From Allobosea robiniae (GTDB lineage Bacteria; Pseudomonadota; Alphaproteobacteria; Rhizobiales; Beijerinckiaceae), in assembly GCF_900102525.1 (NCBI RefSeq), contig NZ_FNBZ01000003.1:551182-615181 (forward strand): a stretch of 64,000 nt of DNA, written 5' to 3'. The first letter of the stretch is position 1; each line of letters starts with the position of its first letter. Below the pieces are notes generated by a model, which had not been told where the DNA came from, searched no databases, and saw only the letters and a program-made list of their open reading frames with translations. Below are positions 35,716 through 44,599 of the stretch, one piece after another. The position numbers were made by a program, and so were the translations under genes.

Positions 35716-36920
35716 CAAACTTGCTCGGCCAGGCCGATGTCACGGAGGATCTCGTCGGTATGCTCGCCGAGCAAGGGCGGGGGACGGTCGAAAGCGAGCG
35801 GCTCGTTCTCGAAGTTCAGCGGGCTGACGACCTGCGGAACCGTGCCGGCGAGTGGATGGGGCAGGTGGCGCAGCATGCCGCGATGCCTGACCTGCGGATC
35901 GTCGAACACCTCGGGGACCGTGTTGATTGGCGCGCAGGGAACGCCGGCGGCATCGAGCGCGGCGATGAGCGCGTCGCGGTCGAAGCGGCCGAAAGCGGCG
36001 CGCAGCAGCGGATCGAGCAGGCCGTGATTGGTCACACGCGCCGGATTGGTGGCGAAGCGCGCATCCTGCGCCCATTGCGGCTCGCCCAAGACCTCGCAGA
36101 GTTTTGCGAACTGCCCGTCATTGCCGACTGCGAGGACGATGAATCCGTCGGCGCAGGGGAAGACGTCCTGGGGCTGGATGTTGGGGTGGCGGTTGCCCCC
36201 GCGCACCGGCGCGCGTCCCGAGACCAGCCAGTTCATCGCCTGGTTGGCGAGGAAACCGGTCTGAACATCCAGCATGGCGAGGTCGATATTGTCGCCTCTG
36301 CCGGTCTCATTGCGCCTGACCAGCGCCGCGAGCACGCCGACGGCCGTATACATGCCGGTCATCAGGTCGACGATGGGAACGCCGACCTTCTGCGGCCCGG
36401 CGCCGGGCATTCCCTCGCGCTCGCCGGTGACGCTCATCAGGCCGCCCATGGCCTGGATCGCGAAATCATAGGCCGCCGCCGACTTGCGAGGACCGCTTTG
36501 CCCGAAGCCGGTCACCGAGGCGAAGATCAGGCGCGGATTGATCGCCTTGAGCGCCTCGTAGTCGAGACCATAGCGCTTGAGCGTCCCGACCTTGTAGTTC
36601 TCGACCACGATATCGCTCGTGGCGGCCAGCCGGCGGACGATGTCCTGCCCTTTCGCGCTGGTGATGTCGACGGTGATCGAGCGCTTGCCGCGATTGACCG
36701 AGAGGTAATAGCCGGCCTCGCTGGTCGGGTTGCCGGCCTCGTCCTTGAGATAGGGCGGCCCCCAGGCGCGCGTGTCGTCGCCGGCGCCGGGGCGTTCGAC
36801 CTTGATGACGTCGGCGCCGAGATCGGCGAGAATCTGGGTCGCCCAAGGACCGGCCATGATGCGGCTGAGATCGAGGATCCGGACATGGCTGAGGGGGCCT
36901 TGGCGCTGGATATCAGCCAT
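35715..36920 (-). CDS. Family III CoA-transferase (CaiB/BaiF)
   Basis: Transfers CoA between carboxylic acids. The 401-residue protein has the family start ILDLSRIMAGPWATQILADLGADVIKVE in order, DIVVENYKVGTLKRYGLDY, and the catalytic Asp in VPIVDLMTGMY (Asp185, equivalent to Asp169 of formyl-CoA transferase). It ends with LGEHTDEIL. The ATG at 36920 overlaps the glutathione-transferase stop by eight bases. It is the presumed entry enzyme that activates the pathway acid for the two crotonase-fold enzymes. The CoA donor is unknown. Confidence 0.93.
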   Translation of the reverse strand: MADIQRQGPLSHVRILDLSRIMAGPWATQILADLGADVIKVERPGAGDDTRAWGPPYLKDEAGNPTSEAGYYLSVNRGKRSITVDITSAKGQDIVRRLAATSDIVVENYKVGTLKRYGLDYEALKAINPRLIFASVTGFGQSGPRKSAAAYDFAIQAMGGLMSVTGEREGMPGAGPQKVGVPIVDLMTGMYTAVGVLAALVRRNETGRGDNIDLAMLDVQTGFLANQAMNWLVSGRAPVRGGNRHPNIQPQDVFPCADGFIVLAVGNDGQFAKLCEVLGEPQWAQDARFATNPARVTNHGLLDPLLRAAFGRFDRDALIAALDAAGVPCAPINTVPEVFDDPQVRHRGMLRHLPHPLAGTVPQVVSPLNFENEPLAFDRPPPLLGEHTDEILRDIGLAEQV

Positions 36921-37539
36921 CGTCCCTGACCTCGGTGGCGATCGCGGAGGGGCGCTGGCGGAATTCGCCATGCCATTGCGCGAGCCGGGGATGGCTCGCC
37001 CGCCAGTCGAGATCCTCGAAGCGGAAATCGAGATAGGACAGGCAGCAGCCGAGCGCGATTCCCGATAGCTGCAGTGGCCCCGGGGAGATCAGGCCGGCTT
37101 CGCTCTCGAAGCGCGCGAGGGAGGCCGACGCCTTGGCGGCGAAACTCGACAGCCACTCCGCCGTCTGCCGTTCCGCCGGCTTATTGCGCTCGTTGCGCCA
37201 GAGGATCAGCAGGTCGAGAAACCCGGTCGCGAGTTCGTGCCGGCTGAGTTCTTTCCAGCGCTCCGGCCCCGCGGCGGGGATGATGATGCCGCCGCCGGCG
37301 AGCGAATCGAGATATTCGCAGATCAGGCCGGAATCGATCAGCACCGTGCCGTCGGCCAGGATCAGCGTTGGGATCTTGCTCAGCGGATTGTCGGGCAGCA
37401 GGTCCGGGTTCGGCTTCGTCATCTGGACGACCGTGCGCCGCAGCGTCAAACGATCGACGAGGCCGAGCTCATGAGCGGCCACCATCACCTTCCGCACGAA
37501 AGGCGATCGCGGCGACCAGTGAAGTGTCATATCGCCCAT
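36913..37539 (-). CDS. Glutathione S-transferase family protein, first gene of the CoA operon
   Basis: A 208-residue GST: the N-terminal thioredoxin fold TLHWSPRSPFVRKVMVAAHELGL with a Ser-containing SPRSPF active-site loop, NPLSKIPTLIL, DSGLICEYLD, then the helical C-terminal domain. It leads a tightly overlapping operon of CoA-transferase, CMD-like protein, amidohydrolase and two crotonases. It may perform glutathione-dependent isomerisation (as maleylacetoacetate isomerase does) or thioether cleavage. The latter would fit a sulfur-containing substrate, but there is no direct evidence. The ATG at 37539 follows GGGGAG closely; an ATG three codons later is possible. Confidence 0.88.
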   Translation of the reverse strand: MGDMTLHWSPRSPFVRKVMVAAHELGLVDRLTLRRTVVQMTKPNPDLLPDNPLSKIPTLILADGTVLIDSGLICEYLDSLAGGGIIIPAAGPERWKELSRHELATGFLDLLILWRNERNKPAERQTAEWLSSFAAKASASLARFESEAGLISPGPLQLSGIALGCCLSYLDFRFEDLDWRASHPRLAQWHGEFRQRPSAIATEVRDDG

Positions 37540-37809
37540 TGCATGCTCCCCGCCTGGACAGGCGTCGCCTTGTTAAGTCAGTTTTATGACCCATAGCGAT
37601 CAGATGCCTGCCTGTCGAGCGCGGCCACGGCGCGGATCTGTAAAGTAACCTGCGGCGAAGCCAATCGGGCAAATATCGCCCTGTTTGGCAAATTCTTCCG
37701 CGCGCTGGATGGGACTTCGGCAGAAGCCGCTCCTGCGCCCCAGTTGACGGCGGCATTCCGCGCCAATAGGCTAGTCTTATGACCTTTAAAGAATAATCGG
37801 GAGGGGACG
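37540..37809. promoter_or_regulatory. Divergent intergenic region between the GST operon and the binding-protein gene
   Basis: These 270 non-coding bases carry two copies of TTATGACC, at 37584-37591 (close to the GST start) and 37777-37784 (close to the binding-protein start). One copy per promoter suggests a shared regulator site. GGGAGGGG serves as the ribosome site of the right-hand gene. No other structure seen. Confidence 0.35.
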
Positions 37810-38823
37810 ATGAAGGCACTGCAGGTGGTTTTCGGGGCAGCCGCGATTCTGGCATCGACTGCGGCGGCACAGGCGGGCACGCTGGAGAAGGTCAAGGAGC
37901 GCGGTGAGCTGATCTGCGGAACGAGCCCGGGCGTTCCCGGCTTCTCGCTGCCGAATGCGCAGGGGCAGTGGGGCGGGCTCGATGTCGATCTGTGCCGCGC
38001 CGTCGCCGCGACGGTCCTGGGCGATGCCAAGAAGGTCAAATACATCTCGCTCAACCCGAAGGATCGCTTCGCGGTCGTGCAATCGGGCGAGGTCGACGTG
38101 CTTTCGCGCCAGACCACCTGGTCTCTGTCGCGCGACACGACGCTCGGCCTGTTCTTCTCGGCGATCACCTATTTCGACGGGCAAGCGCTGATGGTCAAAA
38201 AGTCGATGGGGATCAAATCGGCGAAGGACCTCGGCGGCGCGACCGTCTGCGTCCAGGGCGGCACGACGACCGAACTGAACATCGCCGACTTCTTCCAGAA
38301 GAACGGCATGAAATACGAGCCAGTGAGCTTCGCCTCGGGCGACGAGGCCATCAAGGCGTTCGAGACCGGCCGCTGCGACGTCTTCACCACCGATGCGTCG
38401 GCGCTCTATGCCTATCGCCTGAAGGTCGCCAATGGTCAGGATTTCGTGATCCTGCCCGAGCTCATCTCGAAGGAGCCGCTCGGGCCGGCGGTTCGTCGCG
38501 GCGACGAAGCCTGGGCCAATATCGTCCGCTGGGCTCATTACGCGATGGTCAATGCCGAGGAATTGGGTCTCACCTCGGCTAATGTCGACGAGCAATTGAA
38601 ATCGGCCAATCCCGAGATCAAGCGCTTCCTCGGGGTCGACGGCAATCTCGGCGAGGGGCTCGGGCTGACCAAGGACTGGGCCTACCGGATCGTCAAGCAG
38701 GTCGGCAATTACGGCGAGAGCTATGAGAAATATCTCGGGCCGTCATCGCCGCTTGGCATTCCGCGCGGCGCCAACAATCTCTGGTCGAAAGGCGGCCTGC
38801 AATACGCTCCGCCTGTTCGCTGA
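37810..38823 (+). CDS. Periplasmic general L-amino-acid-type binding protein (AapJ/BztA-like)
   Basis: A 337-residue solute-binding protein. The signal peptide is about residues 1-22 (cleaved near AAAQAGTL). The mature part starts LEKVKERGELICGTSPGVPGFSLP in order and contains GLDVDLCRAVAATVLGDAKKVKY and RDTTLGLFFSAITYFDGQALMVKK, hallmarks of AapJ/BztA, which bind a wide range of amino acids for an ABC importer. No permease or ATPase genes are adjacent, so it must borrow a membrane complex encoded elsewhere or act as a sensor. Its place between catabolic operons suggests it captures the pathway substrate, consistent with an amino-acid derivative. Confidence 0.92.
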   Translation: MKALQVVFGAAAILASTAAAQAGTLEKVKERGELICGTSPGVPGFSLPNAQGQWGGLDVDLCRAVAATVLGDAKKVKYISLNPKDRFAVVQSGEVDVLSRQTTWSLSRDTTLGLFFSAITYFDGQALMVKKSMGIKSAKDLGGATVCVQGGTTTELNIADFFQKNGMKYEPVSFASGDEAIKAFETGRCDVFTTDASALYAYRLKVANGQDFVILPELISKEPLGPAVRRGDEAWANIVRWAHYAMVNAEELGLTSANVDEQLKSANPEIKRFLGVDGNLGEGLGLTKDWAYRIVKQVGNYGESYEKYLGPSSPLGIPRGANNLWSKGGLQYAPPVR

Positions 38824-39082
38824 CGAAGATGATCCCTGGCGATTTCGGAATCGGTAAAGGAACAGCGTCCCGCGACGATGCCTCTCGGTCGCCGCCGGGC
38901 TACGCCAGGGTCAATGGCGCTATGCCGCGAACACAGGCGCCAATGCGCTTCAGGATGCCTATGATCACCACAGTTGGGTATCGCGGCTGAATAACGCTGC
39001 GGTGCCCGCACGAGGCCGAGGCGCTCCCTGCTGATCCGCTCAGGGCGCCGCTTCGGCTTTCATTCGACTGCGGTGCCTTGCG
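38824..39082. other. Intergenic stretch without recognisable features
   Basis: 259 bases between the binding protein and the molybdenum hydroxylase. No good open frame, no hairpin terminator with a T-run and no strong ribosome site before the hydroxylase ATG were seen. Short remnants of a deleted gene cannot be excluded. Confidence 0.5.
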
Positions 39083-41431
39083 ATGAACATGCATGTTTCT
39101 CAGGCCGATCGTCCGGCGGTCAATGCGGGGATCGGCCAGTCGCTGCCGCGTAAGGAGGATGCGACCCTTGTGCGCGGCGAAGGGCGCTACACCGACGATC
39201 TGTCGCTGGACGGCCAGCTTTATGCGGCCTTCGTCCGCAGCCCCCATGCGCATGGCATCATTCGCGGCATCGACACGGCCGACGCGAAAGCCATGAAGGG
39301 CGTCGTCGCGATCTACACCGCTGCCGACCTCGACGGCCAGGGCTATGGCGCGCTGAAATGCCAGGTCGACCTGTCGAACCGCGACGGCGCAGCCATGAGG
39401 AAGCCGGTCCGGCACGCGCTGACGGGAGACAAGGTTCGCTTCGTCGGCGATCCCGTCGCCATGGTCGTCGCCCGCACGGCACTGCAGGCCCGCGATGCGG
39501 CCGAGGCCGTGTCGCTCGATATCGACATCCTGTCCGCGGTGACATCGGCCGAGGCTGCGCTTGCGCCCGGTGCGCCCCAGCTCTTCGACGACGTTCCCGG
39601 CAATCTCGTCATCGACTATCATTTCGGCGATGCCGGCAAGGTCGCGGCGGCCTTTGCGGAGGCCGCGCATGTCACCAGGGTGCGGATCGTCAACAACCGC
39701 ATCGTCGTGAACCCGATCGAGCCGCGCGCGGCGATCGGAACCTATGACCGCAAGGCGAAGCGCTACACGCTCCATGCCCCGAGTCAGGGCGCCTTCGGCA
39801 TGCGCAACAACCTCGCTGCGGCGATGGGCGTGCCGCAGGAGCGGATGCGCCTGGTGACCGGCCATGTCGGCGGTTCCTTCGGCATGAAGTCGGCGGTGTT
39901 TCCGGAATATGTCGTGCTGCTGCATGCGGCGCGGCTCCTGAAGAAGCCGGTGAAATGGGCCGATCAGCGTTCCGAGAGCTTCGTCTCCGACCATCACGGC
40001 CGCGACATGGTGTTCGAGGCCGAGCTCGCCCTCGATTCACGCGGACGCTTCCTCGCCACGCGCTTCACCGGCTTCGGCAATATGGGCGGTTATCTCTCGC
40101 CGCCCGGCCCGATGATGGCGACGCTGAACATCGGCAAGAACAGCGTCGGCATGTATCGCACGCCGCTGGTCGAGGTGCAGACGCGCTGCGCGCTCACCAA
40201 TACCGCGCCGATCGGGGCCTATCGCGGGGCCGGGCGCCCCGAGGGCAATTACTTCATGGAGCGGCTGGTCGACAGCGCCGCCCGCGAGATGGGGATCGAC
40301 GCGGCCGTCCTCCGGCAGCGCAACCTGATCGCGCCCGCCCAACTGCCGTGGAAGACCCCGATCGGGACGGTCTATGACAGCGGCGATTTCCCGGCGCTCT
40401 TCGCGCGGGCGCTGCAGGCGGCCGACTGGAAGGGCTACCGCGCGCGCGAACGCGCCAGCCGCAAGGCCGGCAAGCTGCGCGGCCGCGGCATCGGCTGCTA
40501 TCTCGAAGTCACCGCTCCGCCGAGCAACGAGATGGGCGGCATCCATTTCGAGCCGGACGGCACGGTCACCATCGTCACCGGGACGCTCGATTACGGGCAG
40601 GGCCACTGGACGCCCTTCGCCCAGGTCCTGACCAGCCAGCTCGGCGTGCCCTTCGACAGGATCAGGCTCGTGCAGGGCGACAGCGATCGCCTGATCGCGG
40701 GCGGTGGCACCGGCGGCTCGAAATCGATCATGGCGAGCGGCTCGGCGATCATCGAGGCGAGCGAGCGCGTCATCGAGAAGGGCAAGCTCCTGAGCGCGCA
40801 TTTCCTTGAAGCGGCTGTCGCCGATATCGAATTCACCGAGGGCCGCTTCAGCATTGCCGGAACCGATCGCTCGATCGGCATCATGGAGCTGGTGCGGAAG
40901 CTTCAGGCGGGCGCGGCGCTACCGGATGATTTGCCCAAGACGCTCGATGTCGACCACGTCTTCAAGGCGGCGCCCTCGGCCTATCCCAACGGCTGCCATA
41001 TCGCCGAAGTCGAGATCGACCCGGAGACCGGCCATGTCGAGATCGCCAGCTATGTCATGGTCAATGATTTCGGGGTGCTGGTGAACCCGATGATCGTCGA
41101 GGGACAGCTCCATGGCGGCGTCGTGCAGGGCATCGGCCAGGCGATCTGCGAGATGACCTCCTATGACGAGAACGGCCAGCTCCTGACCGGGTCCTACATG
41201 GATTACGCGATGCCGCGGGCCGCCGACGTGCCCTTCTTCTCCTTCATCAGCCAGGGCGTCCCGACGCGGACCAACCCAGTCGGCGCCAAGGGCTGTGGCG
41301 AGGCCGGCTGCGCCGGCTCGCTGCCTTCGGTGATGAACGCGATCGTCGATGCGCTTTCGCCCCATGGCGTGCGCCATATCGACATGCCGGCGACGCCGCA
41401 GGCGATCTGGCGGGCCATCCACGCGCGATAG
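39083..41431 (+). CDS. Xanthine dehydrogenase-family molybdopterin-binding (large) subunit
   Basis: A 782-residue large subunit of a molybdenum hydroxylase, which inserts water-derived oxygen into an aromatic heterocycle, aldehyde or acyl-CoA. It shows the start RKEDATLVRGEGRYTDD, the molybdopterin stretches GHVGGSFGMKS and PIGAYRGAGRPEGNYFMERL in order, GQGHWTPFAQ, and the catalytic Glu740 in GAKGCGEAGCAG. The AYRGAGRPE form is that of general hydroxylases, not the VAYRCSFR of true CO dehydrogenase. The FAD and 2Fe-2S subunits usually encoded next to it are absent here, so it is either an orphan using partners elsewhere or a leftover. Ribosome site weak; an ATG two codons later is possible. 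Confidence 0.9.
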   Translation: MNMHVSQADRPAVNAGIGQSLPRKEDATLVRGEGRYTDDLSLDGQLYAAFVRSPHAHGIIRGIDTADAKAMKGVVAIYTAADLDGQGYGALKCQVDLSNRDGAAMRKPVRHALTGDKVRFVGDPVAMVVARTALQARDAAEAVSLDIDILSAVTSAEAALAPGAPQLFDDVPGNLVIDYHFGDAGKVAAAFAEAAHVTRVRIVNNRIVVNPIEPRAAIGTYDRKAKRYTLHAPSQGAFGMRNNLAAAMGVPQERMRLVTGHVGGSFGMKSAVFPEYVVLLHAARLLKKPVKWADQRSESFVSDHHGRDMVFEAELALDSRGRFLATRFTGFGNMGGYLSPPGPMMATLNIGKNSVGMYRTPLVEVQTRCALTNTAPIGAYRGAGRPEGNYFMERLVDSAAREMGIDAAVLRQRNLIAPAQLPWKTPIGTVYDSGDFPALFARALQAADWKGYRARERASRKAGKLRGRGIGCYLEVTAPPSNEMGGIHFEPDGTVTIVTGTLDYGQGHWTPFAQVLTSQLGVPFDRIRLVQGDSDRLIAGGGTGGSKSIMASGSAIIEASERVIEKGKLLSAHFLEAAVADIEFTEGRFSIAGTDRSIGIMELVRKLQAGAALPDDLPKTLDVDHVFKAAPSAYPNGCHIAEVEIDPETGHVEIASYVMVNDFGVLVNPMIVEGQLHGGVVQGIGQAICEMTSYDENGQLLTGSYMDYAMPRAADVPFFSFISQGVPTRTNPVGAKGCGEAGCAGSLPSVMNAIVDALSPHGVRHIDMPATPQAIWRAIHAR

Positions 41432-41455
41432 CGGTTACGGCGCCGGCGCCCCGGC

Positions 41456-44400
41456 TCAAGCCGGGCCGGGATCGCCTTGAGCGGGGGAGGCGGCGGCGGC
41501 TTCCCGCGAGGCCCGGCGGCGGCCCAGCTTGCTCATCCAGAGATAGATGATCGGCGTGGTGTAGAGCGTCAGGATCTGGCTCAGGATCAGCCCGCCGACG
41601 ATGGTGATGCCGAGCGGGCGGCGCAGTTCCGCACCGGGGCCGGTCGCGATCATCAGCGGGACCGCGCCGAGCATGGCCGAAAGGGTCGTCATCAGGATCG
41701 GCCGGAAGCGTTCGAGGCAGGCCTCGAAGATCGCCTCGCGCGAGGGCATCGCGCGCTGGCGTTCGGCGGCGATGGCGAAATCGACCATCATGATGCCGTT
41801 CTTCTTGACGATGCCGATCAGCAGGATGATGCCGATGAAGGCGATGATGGTGAGGTCGGTGCCGGATATCCGCAGGGCGATCAGCGCGCCCAGGCCCGCC
41901 GAGGGCAGGGTCGAGAGGATCGTCACCGGGTGGATCAGGCTCTCGTAGAGCACGCCCAGGATGATGTAGACGGCCAGGATCGCGACCAGGATCATCATGC
42001 CCTGGCTGCCGGCCCCTTGCGCGAACGCCTTGGCATCCCCCGCGAACTCGGCCCGGAGCGAGGCCGGCATGTGCAGGCCCTCGACGGCGGCGACGACGGC
42101 GTCGCTCGCCTCCTGGATGCCGACGCCGGGCGCGAGGTCATAGGTGATCGTCACGGCCGGGAACTGGCCCTGGTGGTTGATCACGAGCGGGGCGGTCCCG
42201 CGCTCGACCTTGACCAGGCTGCGCAGCGGCACCTGCCTGCCGTTGCGGCCGGGCACGTAGAGATCGAGGATGTCCTCGGGGTCGCGGCTGCGCGAGGGGG
42301 CGACTTCGAGCACGACGCGGTACTGGTTGCGCGCGCCGTAGATCGTCGAGATCTGGCGCTGGCTGAAGGCATCGGCCAGCACGTTGTCGATGGCCTGGAT
42401 CGCGACGCCGAGCTGCGAGGCCTTGTTGCGGTCGATCACGACCTGCGCCTCGAGCCCGCCCTGCTCGCGATCGGTCGAGACATCGACGAGTTCTGGCAGG
42501 GTGCGCAGCTTCTCCAGCACCTTGGGCACCCATTCCTGCAATTCGGGCAGGTCGGGGTCCCAGAGCGTGAACTGGTATTGCGAGCGGCCCTGCCGCCCGC
42601 CGGCGCGCACATCCTGCACCGGGGTCAGGAAGATGCGCAGACCCGGGATCGAGGAGAGGCGTCCGCGCAAACGGTTGACCACCTGCGCCGAGCTGACGCC
42701 GCGTTCCTCCAACGGCTTGAGGCTGACGAAGAAGCGCCCGGTATTCACCGAGCCGCCGCCGATGAAGGAGGCGACGCCGAAGACGGCGGGATCGGCCGCG
42801 ACGATGGCGGCGCCACGCTGCTGGAGCTGCATCATCGCCGGGAAGGAGATATCGGTCGAGGCCTGGGTGAAGCCGATGACGAGGCCGGTGTCGTCCTGCG
42901 GAAAATAGCCCTTCGGCGCGCTGCGGAACATCTGCACGGTCAGCACCACCGTGGCGATCATCACGACGAGCATGAGCCAGCTATGCCGCAGTACGACCGT
43001 GAGCGTGCGGCCATAGAAGCGCGTCATTCCCGACAGCACGCGCTCGACGATGCGATCGAAGCGGCTGGGGGCATGCGGCCCGGCTTTCAGGAAATGCGCG
43101 CAGACCATCGGCGTGACGCTGAGCGAGACCACCGTCGAGACGAGGATCGCGAAGGTCAGGGTCAGCGTGAACTCGCGGAAGAAGCGGCCCGCCACCCCGT
43201 CCATGAAGAAAAGCGGGATGAAGGCCGCGATCAGGGACAGGCTGATCGAGATCACGGTGAAGCCGATCTGGCCGGCGCCGAGCAGGGCGGCCCGCAGCGG
43301 CGACATGCCCTTCGCGACATTGCGCTCGATGTTCTCGATCATGACGATGGCGTCGTCGACGACGAAGCCGACCGAGATGGTCACCGCCATCAGCGAGAGA
43401 TTGTCGAGCGTGAAGCCGGCCACCCACATCGCCGCGAAGGTGCCGGCGATCGAGAGCGGCACGGTGACGCCCGCCGCGACCGTCAGGGTCGTGCGTCGCA
43501 GGAACAGGAAGACGACCAGCATCACCAGGGCGATCGAGATCAGCAGCGTATGCTGGATATCCGCGATCGAGGCGCGGATCGTGACGGTGCGGTCCGACAT
43601 GATCGAGAACTGGATGCCGGCGGGCACCCATTTCTGGACCTCGGGCAGGAGCGCCTTCACCCGGTCGACCGTGTCGATGACGTTGGCGTCGGCCTGCTTG
43701 GTGATGGTGATGAGGATCGCCGGCTTGCCATTGTACCAGCCGGCGGCGCGGCTGTTGCGCACGCCGCGCTCGACGGTGGCGACATCGGCGAGCCGGACCA
43801 CCGTGCCCTTGGCCGAGCGCACGACGATGTTGCCGTAGTCCTCGGGCTGGCGGATCTGGTTGTTGGCGGAGAGCGTCTCGCTCAATCGCCCGCCGTCAAA
43901 GGAGCCGACCGCCGAGACGGTGTTCGCGTTGACGATGGCCGTCCGGATCGTATCGAGACTCAGGCCCATGGCGGCGAGCTGGGCTGGGTCGACGCGCACG
44001 CGGATCGCCGGCTGCTCGGCGCCGTTGACCGTGACCTCGCCGACGCCCTCGACCTGCGCGATGCGCTGGGCGATGACGGTATCGGCGGCGTCGTACATCG
44101 CGCTCGGCGTCATCGTGTCCGAGGTCAGGGCCAGGATCAGGATTGGCGCGGCGTTGGGATTGGCCTTGCGGAATTGCGGCAGGGTCGGCAGGTCGCCGGG
44201 CAGATCGGTCGCGGCCGCGTTGAGCGCCGCCTGGACGTCGCGGGCGGCGCTGTCGGTGTTCCGCGTCAGGTCGAATTGCAGCACGATCGAGGTCGAGCCG
44301 AGCGAGCTCCGGGACGTGATCTCCGTCACGCCGGGGATCGAGCCGAGCCGGCGCTCCAGGGGCGCGGCGACGCTGCCGGCCATCGTCGCCGGATCGGCGC

Positions 44401-44599
44401 CGGGCCGGCTGGCGAAGACGCGGATCGTCGGAAAGTCGACGCTCGGCAGGCTCGCCACCGGCAGGAACATGTAGGCGACCATGCCGACGAGGAAGAGGCC
44501 GATCGCCATCAGCGTGGTGCCGACGGGGCGCAGGATGAAGGCGTCGGAGAGGCCCCGCACCGATTTCCAGCCCTTGTCCTCGTCGGGGGCGTCGCTCAT
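41456..44599 (-). CDS. mdtC: RND multidrug efflux permease, MdtC-like
   Basis: A 1047-residue inner-membrane proton/drug antiporter of the HAE1 RND family. It has twelve expected membrane segments, two large periplasmic loops, and the proton-relay pair in VGFVVDDAIVMIENIERN of TM4. The N terminus FILRPVGTTLMAIGLFLVGMVAY in order and the loop ASRPGADPATMAGSVAAPLERRL are typical of MdtC. It is the fourth gene of an OprM-like, MdtA-like, MdtB-like, MdtC-like operon and overlaps the mdtB stop by four bases (ATGA). It probably forms a heterotrimer with the neighbouring permease, as MdtB2C does in E. coli. Drugs unknown. Confidence 0.93.
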   Translation of the reverse strand: MSDAPDEDKGWKSVRGLSDAFILRPVGTTLMAIGLFLVGMVAYMFLPVASLPSVDFPTIRVFASRPGADPATMAGSVAAPLERRLGSIPGVTEITSRSSLGSTSIVLQFDLTRNTDSAARDVQAALNAAATDLPGDLPTLPQFRKANPNAAPILILALTSDTMTPSAMYDAADTVIAQRIAQVEGVGEVTVNGAEQPAIRVRVDPAQLAAMGLSLDTIRTAIVNANTVSAVGSFDGGRLSETLSANNQIRQPEDYGNIVVRSAKGTVVRLADVATVERGVRNSRAAGWYNGKPAILITITKQADANVIDTVDRVKALLPEVQKWVPAGIQFSIMSDRTVTIRASIADIQHTLLISIALVMLVVFLFLRRTTLTVAAGVTVPLSIAGTFAAMWVAGFTLDNLSLMAVTISVGFVVDDAIVMIENIERNVAKGMSPLRAALLGAGQIGFTVISISLSLIAAFIPLFFMDGVAGRFFREFTLTLTFAILVSTVVSLSVTPMVCAHFLKAGPHAPSRFDRIVERVLSGMTRFYGRTLTVVLRHSWLMLVVMIATVVLTVQMFRSAPKGYFPQDDTGLVIGFTQASTDISFPAMMQLQQRGAAIVAADPAVFGVASFIGGGSVNTGRFFVSLKPLEERGVSSAQVVNRLRGRLSSIPGLRIFLTPVQDVRAGGRQGRSQYQFTLWDPDLPELQEWVPKVLEKLRTLPELVDVSTDREQGGLEAQVVIDRNKASQLGVAIQAIDNVLADAFSQRQISTIYGARNQYRVVLEVAPSRSRDPEDILDLYVPGRNGRQVPLRSLVKVERGTAPLVINHQGQFPAVTITYDLAPGVGIQEASDAVVAAVEGLHMPASLRAEFAGDAKAFAQGAGSQGMMILVAILAVYIILGVLYESLIHPVTILSTLPSAGLGALIALRISGTDLTIIAFIGIILLIGIVKKNGIMMVDFAIAAERQRAMPSREAIFEACLERFRPILMTTLSAMLGAVPLMIATGPGAELRRPLGITIVGGLILSQILTLYTTPIIYLWMSKLGRRRASREAAAASPAQGDPGPA

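Noticed and set aside
39083..41431. Possible aerobic CO dehydrogenase large subunit (coxL)
   Set aside because: The active-site loop is AYRGAGRPE, not the AYRCSFR of form I CoxL, and the coxM and coxS genes are missing.
41450..41465. CCCGGC-TCAA-GCCGGG hairpin at the end of the mdtC-like gene
   Set aside because: The stem is only six pairs, overlaps the stop codon and has no T-run in either direction.
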